DNA from: Amycolatopsis nivea
Lineage (GTDB): Bacteria; Actinomycetota; Actinomycetes; Mycobacteriales; Pseudonocardiaceae
Assembly (NCBI RefSeq): GCF_004522235.1
Contig: NZ_SDLT01000024.1
Coordinates: 1-64,000, forward strand
Reading direction: 5' to 3'
Length of the DNA stretch: 64,000 nucleotides
The first letter of the stretch is position 1. Every line of letters begins with the position of its first letter. The translations under genes and the position numbers were made by a program. Below the pieces are notes generated by a model. It was not told the DNA's origin, made no database searches, and worked only from the letters and a program-made list of their open reading frames with translations. Of the stretch, positions 34,199-43,299 are shown one piece after another.

Positions 34199-35065
34199 TC
34201 AGGAGATCGGCAGCGGCAGGATGTTTCCGCTCGCCTCGCGCAGCGCCGCCCTCATTTCCGCACGCGGTGCCGGTTGCCCGGTGAAGTGCTCCGCTTGCCC
34301 GAAAGCCTGATGCAGCAACATGTCGAGCCCGGTCGCGAGCCGTCCGCCGCGCTGTTCGACCGCCTCGGCCAGCGGCGTCGGCCACGGGTGGTAGATCACG
34401 TCGAGCACACTGCCGATCCGGGACAGCTCCGCGAGATGCGGCACGACCGCGTCCGGCGGCACCGTGTTGACCAGCACCGCCGTGCGGTCCGCCAAGTCCG
34501 CGAAGTCCGTATCGGACCAGCGCAGCACGTCCACAGCGAGGCCCGCGCGCTTGGCCGCGTCCACGGTTTCCGAAGCCCGCGCCGGTTCCCGCACCACCAA
34601 ACTCACCGTCGCGACGCCGAGCGTGGCCAATCCGACCACCGCGGCCGCAGCCGTCCCGCCCGCGCCGAGCACCACCGCCTGGTCGCTCGCGGAAGGCGAG
34701 TAGCCGCCGGCGTAGCGCAGGGCTCCGGTCACTCCGTCGACATCGGTGCAGTCGGCGAGCCAGCCGTCCGGACGCCGCACGAGCGTGTTCGCCGCACCGA
34801 CCGCGGCCGCGCGCGGAGTGACCTCGACGGCGTGGTCGAGCGCGGCCCGCTTGCCCGGCATGGTGACCGAAAGGCCGACCCATTCCGGACCGAGACCGTC
34901 GACGAAGCCAGGCAGCTCGTCGGCGTCGGTCTCGACCCGGTCGTAGGTCCAGCCGTCCAGCCCCAGCGCCGCGAACGCCGCGCGGTGCAGCACCGGCGAC
35001 AGCGAATGCGCCACCGGCTTGCCCAGCACCGCCGCGCGGCGCGGGCGGTCACTTGATGACGCCAC
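34199..35065 (-). CDS. aroE: Shikimate dehydrogenase
   Basis: Reduces 3-dehydroshikimate with NADPH. Substrate residues in GKPVAHSLSPVLHRAAF (SLS), the catalytic Lys in TMPGKRAALDH and Asn/Asp in ANTLVRRPDGWLADCTD are intact; the NADP loop is LGAGGTAAAAVVGLA. 288 aa. Its start lies inside the end of mltG (17-base overlap), the usual mltG-aroE order of actinobacteria. Confidence 0.95.
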   Translation of the reverse strand: MASSSDRPRRAAVLGKPVAHSLSPVLHRAAFAALGLDGWTYDRVETDADELPGFVDGLGPEWVGLSVTMPGKRAALDHAVEVTPRAAAVGAANTLVRRPDGWLADCTDVDGVTGALRYAGGYSPSASDQAVVLGAGGTAAAAVVGLATLGVATVSLVVREPARASETVDAAKRAGLAVDVLRWSDTDFADLADRTAVLVNTVPPDAVVPHLAELSRIGSVLDVIYHPWPTPLAEAVEQRGGRLATGLDMLLHQAFGQAEHFTGQPAPRAEMRAALREASGNILPLPIS

Positions 35066-37418
35066 GCTGCTCCGCCAGGGTCCTGTTCGCGTTGTGCTGG
35101 TCGTTCGTGACCGCGAAGCAGGAATGCCCGTCCTTCTCGCACTTCACGAAGTACACCCAGTCGCCAGGGGTCGGGCTGACCGCGGCCTTGATCGCGTCCA
35201 TGCTGGGCACCGCGATCGGCGTCGGCGGGAGACCGTAGTTGGCGTAAGTGTTGTACGGTCCCGCTTTCGCCCGGTCCTCGGGTTTGGTGAGCAGCGTCGG
35301 GCGGTCCAGCACGTAGTTGACCGTGGAGTCCAGCTGCAGCCGGATGCGCTGCGTGAGCCGGTTGTAGATCACGCGCGAAATCTTGCCGAAGTCCGGTTTG
35401 ATCGCCTCGCGTTCGATGAGCGACGCGATGATCAGCGTCTCGTACGGCGATTTCCCCGGCCCGGTGTTCTGCGCGGTGAGCCCGGCCGCCTGGATCGAAT
35501 CGGCCGACTGCTTCACCAGGTCGGTGATCAGCTCGGTCGCGCTCCAGCCGGGTTTCACGTCGTACACGCCGGGCGCGATCAGGCCTTCGAGCCGTTTGTC
35601 CTTGCTCAGCGCCTTGCCCGCGTCGGCCAGCGCCCACTCCGGCGCGCCGAGCGCCTTGAGGTCGGCGTCGGCGACGGTCTTGCGCAGCTGGTCGACCGGA
35701 ATGCAGGTGCTCTTGCCGTTCAAAGTCGCGCACGAGGCCTTCGACATCAGGCTGAACACGCCCGGCGTGACCTTGCCGTCGGGCTGGGTGATGTCGTCGA
35801 ACTGGGTGTACGGCCGGATTTCCAGCCGCCCGACGCGCGCGGCGGGCGAGGTGATGAGGTCGACCGCGTTCTCGCCGGACATGTGCTGGCGCAGCAGGTA
35901 GTAACCCTGCTGGATCTTGCTCAGCGCGGTGTTTTCCGCGCCCGCCTTCACGAACGCCCGGGAACTCGCGACCACGCCCGCGTCGGTGAGCTTCGCGCCG
36001 ATCGCGGACGTCGTGTCGCCCTGTTCGACCTGCACGAGCGCGTCGCCTTCGCCGGAACCGTCGAAGTCCGCGTAGCCGAAGATCTTCTGATACCCGAAAT
36101 ACGCGCCGCCGCTGAGCAGGACGAGCACGAGCACCGCGGCGATCCAGCCGATCGCGCGCTTGCGCTTCTTGCGGGGCTTCTTCGCGGGCGGCTCGTCGAC
36201 CGGCGGCTCGGCCCCGTCTTCGGGGTAGCCGTCCTCGTCGTAGCCGTCGTAGTCCTCGTACTCGCCGTATTCGTCGTACTCGTCCTCGAAGAGGCCGTCG
36301 ATCGGCTGCTCGTCCGGGTGCTCCGGTTCGTGCGCCGCGGCGGGCACGGCCGGGATCACTTCGGTGGGCTGCTCGACCGGCTGCCGGCGCGGCGGCTGGC
36401 TGCGCGGGTCGCGCGGCATCGACGCGTCCGCGAAACGCGGGTCGCGCGGCATGGAAGCCTCGGCGAACCGGGGATCCGGCGGCATCGACGCATCGGCGAA
36501 CCGGGGATCGCGCGGCATCGAGGCCTCGGCGAACCGCGGGTCCGGCGGCATCGACGCGTCCGCGAACCGAGGATCGCGCGGCATCGAAGCCTCGGCGAAC
36601 CGGGGATCCGGCGGCATGGAGCCGTCCGGCGGCGGAGCGGGAGCGCGCCGGACCGGAGGGGGCGGCGGCATCTCCGGCGCCCGGCGACGGCCAGGCGCGG
36701 CAGCTTCCGCGGGCAGCTCGACATCGTCCCGGCGACGACGGCCGGACGGCGGCTCGACGTCGACGGGCGGCGGAATGTCCTCGCGCCGACGGCGACGGCC
36801 AGCCGGAGGATCGACCGGCGGCGGCGCGTCCTCAAGCCGACGACGGCCGGCCGGAGCGTCGACCGGTGGAACGTCCTCGCGGCGACGGCGTCGACCGGCG
36901 GGCGGCTCGGCTTCCGCGGGCGGGAGGTCGTTCCCGGCCACCGGTACCTCGTCCGGAGTTATGCGGCGCGGCCGGGCGCGGGGAAGGTCGTCGGCCGCGT
37001 GCGGCGGCAAGTCCCAGTTCTCCGTCGACCGCTTCGGCCGGTCCTGCGGCGCGACCGGACGGCGCCGCCGGGTCGGCGGAGCGTCGGCGGCCGGGCCACG
37101 CGGCGGTTCGGCCGGAGGCATCGCGTCCGGTGCGACGCGACGGGGCGGTTCGCCGGCGGGGCGAGGGGTTCCCTCAGGCGCGCGCCGGCGTCCTTCCGCA
37201 GGACGCTGAGGCACGTCGCCACGCGGACGTCGTCGTTCGCCAGGCGGCATGCCTTCCGGCATCGCGCGGCGAGGAGGTGCTTCGTCTTCGGGCTCGCGTC
37301 GCCTGCGCCGTCCGCCGGGAGCGCCGGTACCCGCCGCGGGGTCCGGCACGTCCGGGTTGTCGGGGTTGCGCAGCCGACGGCGGCCACCCGGATTGCCGGG
37401 GCCGCGGGGGTCGGTCAT
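35049..37418 (-). CDS. mltG: Endolytic transglycosylase MltG with long N-terminal extension
   Basis: Cuts nascent peptidoglycan strands at the membrane. The catalytic YceG domain (about residues 450-789) has the Glu in LIASLIEREAIKPDFG and the family segments LQLDSTVNYVL and NYGLPPTPIAVPSMDA. One transmembrane helix spans about 422-444. Before it lies a 420-residue cytoplasmic tail rich in Arg, Pro and Asp that includes seven 11-residue repeats (residues 267-340) and an acidic, Tyr-rich patch (EDEYDEYGEYEDYDGYDE). Total 789 aa against about 350-500 in most bacteria. Start overlaps the ruvX stop. Confidence 0.93.
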   Translation of the reverse strand: MTDPRGPGNPGGRRRLRNPDNPDVPDPAAGTGAPGGRRRRREPEDEAPPRRAMPEGMPPGERRRPRGDVPQRPAEGRRRAPEGTPRPAGEPPRRVAPDAMPPAEPPRGPAADAPPTRRRRPVAPQDRPKRSTENWDLPPHAADDLPRARPRRITPDEVPVAGNDLPPAEAEPPAGRRRRREDVPPVDAPAGRRRLEDAPPPVDPPAGRRRRREDIPPPVDVEPPSGRRRRDDVELPAEAAAPGRRRAPEMPPPPPVRRAPAPPPDGSMPPDPRFAEASMPRDPRFADASMPPDPRFAEASMPRDPRFADASMPPDPRFAEASMPRDPRFADASMPRDPRSQPPRRQPVEQPTEVIPAVPAAAHEPEHPDEQPIDGLFEDEYDEYGEYEDYDGYDEDGYPEDGAEPPVDEPPAKKPRKKRKRAIGWIAAVLVLVLLSGGAYFGYQKIFGYADFDGSGEGDALVQVEQGDTTSAIGAKLTDAGVVASSRAFVKAGAENTALSKIQQGYYLLRQHMSGENAVDLITSPAARVGRLEIRPYTQFDDITQPDGKVTPGVFSLMSKASCATLNGKSTCIPVDQLRKTVADADLKALGAPEWALADAGKALSKDKRLEGLIAPGVYDVKPGWSATELITDLVKQSADSIQAAGLTAQNTGPGKSPYETLIIASLIEREAIKPDFGKISRVIYNRLTQRIRLQLDSTVNYVLDRPTLLTKPEDRAKAGPYNTYANYGLPPTPIAVPSMDAIKAAVSPTPGDWVYFVKCEKDGHSCFAVTNDQHNANRTLAEQRGVIK
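36399..36620 (-). repeat. 33-base coding repeats in mltG
   Basis: Seven tandem units code for SMPPDPRFAEA alternating with SMPRDPRFADA, which makes a 66-base higher-order unit. Units are nearly identical in DNA, which indicates recent expansion, and the array is in frame. Confidence 0.9.
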
Positions 37419-37915
37419 GAGTCGCCTTTCCGGGCGCGGTGCGCGGCGGCGGCGTCGAGCCAGGCTTGCAGGATCTCGACTGCCGCTGCCTGGTCCACCA
37501 CGGCGCGCTGCTTGCGTCCCTTGACCCCCCGCTGGGACAGCATTCGCGACGCGGTGACCGTCGTCAACCGCTCGTCTGCCAGCCGCACAGGCACGTCCCC
37601 CACGCGCCCGGCGAGCTTGTCCGCATACGCGAGCGCGATGTCCGCGGCCGCGCCCTGCCGGTTCGCCAGCGTCCTCGGCAAGCCCACGATCACCTCGACC
37701 ACCTCGTGTTCGGTGACGAGATCGGCAAGCCGGTCCAGATCGCTGTCGTCCTTCGCATCACGGGAGAGGGTAACGAGCGGGCTCGCGAGCACGGGGGCGG
37801 GATCGCTGAGCGCGACCCCCACCCGGACAGACCCGACATCGACCGCGAGCCGCCTGCCCCGTCCCGGATCGGACTCGCCGGGCCGATCCGGGCCTCTCCG
37901 GGGGTTAGCGGCCAA
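37415..37915 (-). CDS. ruvX: RuvX/YqgF family Holliday-junction resolvase-like protein
   Basis: 166 aa RNase H-like fold: LAVDVGSVRVGVALSDPA with the first Asp, VIVGLPRTL, and the third acidic residue in DERLTTVTASRML, ending in a D-containing AVVDQAAAVEILQAWLD. The family acts on pre-16S rRNA ends or branched DNA. It starts inside alaS and its stop overlaps mltG, the standard alaS-ruvX-mltG-aroE order. Confidence 0.93.
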   Translation of the reverse strand: MAANPRRGPDRPGESDPGRGRRLAVDVGSVRVGVALSDPAPVLASPLVTLSRDAKDDSDLDRLADLVTEHEVVEVIVGLPRTLANRQGAAADIALAYADKLAGRVGDVPVRLADERLTTVTASRMLSQRGVKGRKQRAVVDQAAAVEILQAWLDAAAAHRARKGDS

Positions 37916-40568
37916 GGTCCGCGACCGCCGCGCGCAGCGCCGTCACGGCCTGCTCCGCGCCCGCCGGGTTGCTGCCGCCGCCCTGGGCCATGTCCGGCTT
38001 GCCGCCGCCGCGCCCGCCGATCGCCCCGGCGAACGACGGCACGAGCTTGCCCGCCGCGATTCCCTTGTCGCGCGCCGCCGAGGTCGTGGCGACCACGAAG
38101 GCCACCTTCTCCCCCGAGGGCGCGAACAGCGCGACGACCCCGGCGCGGTCGCCGAGACGGCCGCGGATGTCCGAGGCGAGCGCGCGCAGGCCGTTGCCGT
38201 CGACGTCCGGCACGACCTCGGCGACCACCGAGACGCCGGAGACGTCCTGCGCCTTGTCCGCCAGCGCGCCGGCCGAGCCGAGCACCTGCTGCGTGCGCAG
38301 CTGCTCGATCTCCTTCTCGGCGTTCTTCAGCCGGGACAGCACGTCCTCGATCCGGCCGGGCAGTTCGTCCGACGGCACCTTGAACGTGTTCGCCAGCTGC
38401 GACACGAGCAGCTGCTCCTTGCGGACGTGCTTGAGCGCGTCCGGGCCGACCAGCGCCTCGACGCGGTGCACGCCGGAGCCGACCGACGCGTCCGACACCA
38501 GCTTGACCAGGCCCAGCTGGCCGATCCGGCCGACGTGCGTGCCGCCGCACAGCTCGCGGGAGTACTCGCCCATGTCGACGACGCGGACGTCGTTGCCGTA
38601 CTTCTCGCCGAACAGCGCGACCGCGCCCAGCTCGAGCGCCTTGTCCTTGGTGGTGGTGTAGCTCTGCACCTCGACGTCGGTCTGCAGGTAGTCGTTCACT
38701 TCCTGCTCGACCTCGGTGAGGATGTCGGCCGACACCGCGCCCGGCGTGGTGAAGTCGAACCGCATCCGGCCCGGCGCGTTGAGCGAACCGGCCTGCGCCG
38801 CGCGCTTGCCGTACGCGCCGCGGACGGCCGCGTGCACGAGGTGCGTCGCCGAGTGCGAGCGCTCGATCGAGAGCCTGCGGTTCGCGTCCACCGACCCGGT
38901 GAGCCGGGTGTCGATCCCGACCTCGCCCTGGGTGACCTCGACGCGGTGCACGAACAGGCCCGGCACGATCTTCTGCACGTCGAGCACCTTCAGCTCGACG
39001 CCGTCGCCGACCAGCACGCCGGTGTCGGCGATCTGCCCGCCGCTCTCGGCGTAGAACGGGGTGCGGTCGAGCACCAGCTCCGCCTTGCGGCCCGCGGCGA
39101 CACTGCGCACCGGCAGGCCGTCCTCGAGCAGGCCGACGACCTTCGCGTCCGCCTGCAGTTCGGTGTAGCCGAGGAACTCGGTTTCGCCGTGCTGCTCCAG
39201 CACCTTGCGGTACTCGGACAGGTCGCCGTGGCCGCTCTTGCGCGACGCCGCGTCCGCCTTGGCGCGCTTGCGCTGCTCCTCCATGAGCGTGCGGAACCCG
39301 GCCTCGTCGACGGTGAGGCCCTGCTCGGACGCCATCTCCAGCGTCAGGTCGATCGGGAAGCCGTAGGTGTCGTGCAGCTGGAACGCCTTGTCGCCGGCGA
39401 GCACGTCGCCGCCGCCCTTCTTCGTCTCGGCCGCGGCCAGGTCGAAGATGCGCGAACCGCTGGTGAGGGTGGCGAGGAAGGCTTCCTCCTCGACGCGCAC
39501 GACCTCGGAGATCCGGTCGAACCCGCTGACCAGCTCGGGGTAGGTCGGGCCCATGGTCTGGCTGACGACCTTCGCGAACTCCTGCAGCACCGGCTCCTGC
39601 ACGCCCAGCAGGCGCGTGGAGCGCACGATGCGGCGCAGCAGGCGGCGCAACACGTAGCCGCGGCCGTCGTTGCCGGGGGTGACGCCGTCGCCGATCAGCA
39701 GCACGCCGGTGCGCGCGTGGTCGGCGATGACGCGGAAGCGCACGTCGTCGGCGTGGTTGGCGCCATAGCGGCGGCCGGAGAACTCCTCGGCGCGGCCGAT
39801 CACCGGGCGCACCAGGTCGGTCTCGTACACGTTCTCGACGCCCTGCAGGATCGTCGCGACGCGCTCGACGCCCATGCCGGTGTCGATGTTCTTCTTCGGC
39901 AGCTCGCCGATCGGCGGGTGGCCCAGCTTCGGGCTCTGGTCGCCGCGGACGTCCTGCATGAAGACGAGGTTCCAGATCTCGATGTAGCGGTCCTCGTCGG
40001 CGACCGGGCCGCCCTCGCGGCCGTACGCCGGGCCGCGGTCGTAGTAGATCTCCGAGCACGGGCCGCCGGGACCGGGCACGCCCATGTCCCAGTAGTTGTC
40101 CTTGCCGTCGCGGACCTGGATCCGCTCGCTGGGCAGGCCGGTGAGCTTGCGCCACAGCCCGGCCGCCTCGCTGTCCTTCTCGTAGACGGTCGCCCAGATC
40201 CGGTCCGGGTCGAGGCCGAAGCCGCCGTCGTCCTGGGACTTGGTGATCAGCTCCCAGGCGTTCTCGATCGCGCCTTCCTTGAAGTAGTCGCCGAACGAGA
40301 AGTTGCCCGCCATCTGGAAGAACGTGTTGTGCCGGGTGGTCTTGCCGACCTCGTCGATGTCCGGCGTGCGCACGCACTTCTGCACCGAGGTCGCGCGCGG
40401 GTAGGGCGGCGGGGCCTCGCCGAGGAAGTACGGCTTGAACTGGACCATGCCCGCGTTGACGAACAGCAGGTTCGGGTCGTCGAGGATCAGCGGGGCGCTC
40501 GGCACGCGCGTGTGGCCCCTGCTCTCGAAGTGGCGCAGGAAACGGTCGGTGATCTCGTGTGTGTCCAC
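37905..40568 (-). CDS. alaS: Alanyl-tRNA synthetase
   Basis: Charges tRNA-Ala; 887 aa, full length. N-terminal class II core (FVNAGMVQFKPYFLGE, RHNTFFQMAGNFSFGDYFK), editing domain with HSATHLVHAAV and the zinc-type CGGTHVGRIGQLG, and a C-terminal glycine-rich DHHA1 domain (GAIGGRGGGKPDMAQGGG). The start is a GTG at 40568. The gene comes 79 bases after the two small membrane genes and leads the alaS-ruvX-mltG-aroE run. Confidence 0.98.
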   Translation of the reverse strand: MDTHEITDRFLRHFESRGHTRVPSAPLILDDPNLLFVNAGMVQFKPYFLGEAPPPYPRATSVQKCVRTPDIDEVGKTTRHNTFFQMAGNFSFGDYFKEGAIENAWELITKSQDDGGFGLDPDRIWATVYEKDSEAAGLWRKLTGLPSERIQVRDGKDNYWDMGVPGPGGPCSEIYYDRGPAYGREGGPVADEDRYIEIWNLVFMQDVRGDQSPKLGHPPIGELPKKNIDTGMGVERVATILQGVENVYETDLVRPVIGRAEEFSGRRYGANHADDVRFRVIADHARTGVLLIGDGVTPGNDGRGYVLRRLLRRIVRSTRLLGVQEPVLQEFAKVVSQTMGPTYPELVSGFDRISEVVRVEEEAFLATLTSGSRIFDLAAAETKKGGGDVLAGDKAFQLHDTYGFPIDLTLEMASEQGLTVDEAGFRTLMEEQRKRAKADAASRKSGHGDLSEYRKVLEQHGETEFLGYTELQADAKVVGLLEDGLPVRSVAAGRKAELVLDRTPFYAESGGQIADTGVLVGDGVELKVLDVQKIVPGLFVHRVEVTQGEVGIDTRLTGSVDANRRLSIERSHSATHLVHAAVRGAYGKRAAQAGSLNAPGRMRFDFTTPGAVSADILTEVEQEVNDYLQTDVEVQSYTTTKDKALELGAVALFGEKYGNDVRVVDMGEYSRELCGGTHVGRIGQLGLVKLVSDASVGSGVHRVEALVGPDALKHVRKEQLLVSQLANTFKVPSDELPGRIEDVLSRLKNAEKEIEQLRTQQVLGSAGALADKAQDVSGVSVVAEVVPDVDGNGLRALASDIRGRLGDRAGVVALFAPSGEKVAFVVATTSAARDKGIAAGKLVPSFAGAIGGRGGGKPDMAQGGGSNPAGAEQAVTALRAAVADLGR

Positions 40569-40647
40569 GGGTACGTCCTTGTGCTGGAACCCGGCTTCGG
40601 CCGGGGAAAGGAAACGGGGGTCGGAGGCGGCGGAAGGCGCGCGGAGA

Positions 40648-40941
40648 TCAGCCCTCCGCCCGGCGAGCTCGCCGGGCGGGGCGACGTGCGGCGTGCCTGC
40701 CCGAAGGCGGCGCGACGGCGGTCCGCTCCTCGACCATGTCGTGCAGCTCCTGTTCCCGTTCGTTCATCCCGGCGCGCACCTCGGCGCCGAAAGAACCGAC
40801 GGCGCCCGCGAGTTCCCGCACGGCGTCGCCCAAGTTCGATGCTAACCCGGCCGGCGTGGCCTGACGAGCGGTTTCGCTCGCCTTGCGGCTCAGCGCGACT
40901 CCCGCGACGACCCCGACCCCGAGCCAGAACAGCCGCTTCAC
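40648..40941 (-). CDS. Small membrane protein of DUF6167 type
   Basis: 97 aa: N-terminal hydrophobic helix (VKRLFWLGVGVVAGVALS), an amphipathic middle with many Ala and Glu, and a basic C-terminus (RHAARRPARRARR). The GTG start overlaps the stop of the DUF948 gene by four bases. Small proteins of this type are found just upstream of alaS in many actinobacteria; role unknown. Confidence 0.85.
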   Translation of the reverse strand: MKRLFWLGVGVVAGVALSRKASETARQATPAGLASNLGDAVRELAGAVGSFGAEVRAGMNEREQELHDMVEERTAVAPPSGRHAARRPARRARRAEG

Positions 40942-41342
40942 TTCTTCCCCCGGCGGGCCGGGCGCTGCGCCTTCGAGGCCTTGGCTTCCTGCTTCTTGCG
41001 GCGCGCGCGGATGGCTTTGCTGATGCCGTAGGAAAGCGCGGCGGTCTTCACCAGCGGGCCGCCGAGCGTCGCGGTGAAGACCGACGAGAGCGCCGAGACG
41101 TTGCCGCTGACCGCCTGCGCGTTCGAGGTGATCCCGTCGACCCGCTCGAGCTGCGTGTTGACGTGCGTGATCGTCTCGTTGGCCCCGATCAGGATCGGGT
41201 CGCTGTTCTCGTGCGCCTTGCGGATCGCGATCGTCGCCTCGTCCAGCGTGCGGCCGAGCTTGAGCAGCGGGATCGCCAGCAGCAAGACCAGCAGTACGAA
41301 AGCTCCTGCGGCGATCAGCGCGGCGATCTGCCCTGCCGACAC
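40938..41342 (-). CDS. DUF948 membrane protein
   Basis: 134 aa: one N-terminal transmembrane helix (AALIAAGAFVLLVLLLAI), then a long coiled-coil-like region (LDEATIAIRKAHENSD, NTQLERVDGITSNAQAV) and a basic tail. DUF948 proteins are thought to act near the cell envelope but have no proven function. The GTG at 41342 has a GAGGAGG site, which decides this start over longer frames. Coupled to the following DUF6167 gene and 370 bases upstream of alaS. Confidence 0.88.
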   Translation of the reverse strand: MSAGQIAALIAAGAFVLLVLLLAIPLLKLGRTLDEATIAIRKAHENSDPILIGANETITHVNTQLERVDGITSNAQAVSGNVSALSSVFTATLGGPLVKTAALSYGISKAIRARRKKQEAKASKAQRPARRGKK

Positions 41343-41497
41343 GGGCCCTCCTCGGGTGGTGCGGGGTCTTAGGTGGTGTGAGGTTACCGCCTGCGGCGCT
41401 TCTCGGCGGGGACCCCCCGCCGCAGTGGTCACCCAGCGCAGTCGCCGTCGCGGAAAACAGTTCGCGCCGGGCGTGTCCGAGCCGGTCTGCTCGTTCC

Positions 41498-42403
41498 ATG
41501 GACTCCTCGAACGGACGCGGCCCGCTCCCCCGCGTGCTGGCCGGGCCGGGCGGCCCCGCCGCCGACGTGCTCGCCGGCCTTCCCGGCGCGGACCTGACCA
41601 CGCTGCAACTGGAAGTAGCCCGCCGCCGAGCCGCGAAACTGCGCGGGCCGGACGTCCTGCGCCGCTACCGCGAGGACCGCTTCACCACCCCCGCGCCCTT
41701 GCCGTTCGAGGTTCTGCGGCGGGTCGAAGACTCCCTGCTTTCCGCCGCGCCGCTGGAATTCGATCGAGTGACCCTCTCGCCGGTTACCCCGCTCGGCACA
41801 CATTCCACAGTGGCCGGACTGGCCCAGCACCGCGTCGTCCCCACTGGACGCGGCACAGAAGTCGCCGCGGACCCGACGAACGGCCTCGCGCTCGAAGCAG
41901 CAGTCCGCCGCACCGGTTCCGCGCCGGTGCGCCTCACCACCGTGCAACGCGTCGTCCGAGCCCAGCTTCCGGCCCCCGGTCTCTTCGCGCACTTCTCCCT
42001 GTTCGCCACCATCACCGCCGGTCGCGACCGAGGCAGCCTGTCCTTCGAACGCGAACACCTGATTGAGCACGCGCAGCTGCTCACTACAGCCGTGCGCGCC
42101 GCCGGCGCCCGCGCGGCAGGCTTCGAAGTGACCACTTTGGACACCCGCTTCGCCGATTTCGCCGCCTCGGTGCAGGAATCCTTGCCCGACGTGGCTGTTT
42201 CCGACGCCCCAGACCGCTCGGTCGGCCGCGGTTACTACTTCGGCCTCTGCTTCACCGTCACCGCAGACTTCGGCTCCGGCCTGGTCCCCGTCGGCGATGG
42301 CGGCTTCACCCCGTGGACCGCACGGTTGCTCGGCAACGCGAAGGAACGCCTGCTCGTCTCCGGCATCGGCGTCGACCGTGTCGCGTCATTGCTCAACGCT
42401 TGA
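41498..42403 (+). CDS. Protein resembling the HisRS/HisZ catalytic domain
   Basis: 301 aa, start at the ATG 41498. I do not know a named family, but the order of motifs recalls class II histidyl-tRNA synthetase: RTEVAADPTNGLALEAAVR (cf. motif with LRPE), then RVVRAQLPAPGLFAHFSLFA (cf. motif 2), FEREHLIEHAQLLTTAVRAAG, RGYYFGLCFTV (cf. RGLDYYTGxVFE) and a final SGIGVDRVASLL (cf. motif 3 GLDR). No tRNA-binding domain follows. It could be a HisZ-like regulatory or amino-acid-handling protein. The final 11 bases overlap the convergent oxidoreductase gene. Confidence 0.55.
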   Translation: MDSSNGRGPLPRVLAGPGGPAADVLAGLPGADLTTLQLEVARRRAAKLRGPDVLRRYREDRFTTPAPLPFEVLRRVEDSLLSAAPLEFDRVTLSPVTPLGTHSTVAGLAQHRVVPTGRGTEVAADPTNGLALEAAVRRTGSAPVRLTTVQRVVRAQLPAPGLFAHFSLFATITAGRDRGSLSFEREHLIEHAQLLTTAVRAAGARAAGFEVTTLDTRFADFAASVQESLPDVAVSDAPDRSVGRGYYFGLCFTVTADFGSGLVPVGDGGFTPWTARLLGNAKERLLVSGIGVDRVASLLNA

Positions 42404-43244
42404 CGATCCCCTCGTACACCGCCGCCATGTCGTCCTCGCCATGCCCCGCCTCGACCGCAGACTCCAGATGCGCCAACGCAGCCGCCGCCCCGCCGACGTC
42501 GATCGCGTGCCCCGCAGCCTCGACGACAAGCCGCGCGTCCTTCGCCGCGAGCGATGCCGGGAAACTGGTCGGGTACTCACCGGCGAGCATCATGGGTCCC
42601 TTCGCTCGCGCGTAAGGCACGTCGAACCCAGTGCCGCTCATGACGTCGAAGAACAACTGCGGATCCACCCCGAGCACTTTCGCGAGGGCGAGACTCTCCC
42701 CGGTACCGTTGGTGAGCGCGAGAATCCACGCGTTCATCACCAGCTTGAGCCGCGTCGCCGTACCAGGTTCGGTGCCGAGCCAGCGAGTCGTGGAACCAAT
42801 CGCGTCGAACACCTCCGCCGCACCGTCGTGCACGTTGTCCGGCCCAGCCGCGAGCACCTGCAGCTTCCCCTGCTCGGCGGGTCCTTTCGTCCCCATCACC
42901 GGACAATCGACAAACGGCACCCCCGCCGCGACGGACGCCTCAGCAAGCCGATCAGCCCACTCGACCCCGACGGTGCTGGTCTGCAACCAAATAGTCCCCG
43001 GTTCGAGGGAGAGCCCGCGAAACACCTCAGCAACCGCAGGCCCGTCGGAGAGCATGGTGACCAGGAAATCGGCCCCCTTGACCGCCTCGCCAGGCGACCC
43101 GACAACGGTGACCCCGTCCGCGACAAGCGGCTCAGCCTTGGCCCGAGTCCGGTTCCAAGCCCGCACGGTCACCCCAGCACGAGCAAGATTGGCGGCCATC
43201 GGACGGCCCATGATCCCGGTACCGAGAAATGCGACTGTGGTCAT
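42393..43244 (-). CDS. NAD(P)-dependent beta-hydroxyacid dehydrogenase
   Basis: 283 aa of the 3-hydroxyisobutyrate dehydrogenase family: Rossmann loop VAFLGTGIMGRPMAANLA, substrate segment DCPVMGTKGPAEQGKL, and catalytic Lys in ATRLKLVMNAWILAL. The preference for NADP or NAD cannot be set with confidence (WNRTRAK after the second strand favours NADP). Substrate unknown; it could equally be a tartronate semialdehyde or succinic semialdehyde reductase. Confidence 0.88.
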   Translation of the reverse strand: MTTVAFLGTGIMGRPMAANLARAGVTVRAWNRTRAKAEPLVADGVTVVGSPGEAVKGADFLVTMLSDGPAVAEVFRGLSLEPGTIWLQTSTVGVEWADRLAEASVAAGVPFVDCPVMGTKGPAEQGKLQVLAAGPDNVHDGAAEVFDAIGSTTRWLGTEPGTATRLKLVMNAWILALTNGTGESLALAKVLGVDPQLFFDVMSGTGFDVPYARAKGPMMLAGEYPTSFPASLAAKDARLVVEAAGHAIDVGGAAAALAHLESAVEAGHGEDDMAAVYEGIVKR

Positions 43245-43299
43245 CCGGCCATCGTGCCGCCAGACCCAAACCTCGGCAGGATGACCGCCCCGCCGCTGT

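Noticed and set aside
35019..41372. Very long plus-strand open frame (over 2100 codons)
   Set aside because: It runs antisense to mltG, ruvX and alaS, is rich in Arg, His, Asp and Val as expected from the opposite strand of GC-rich genes, and has no family motif or ribosome site.
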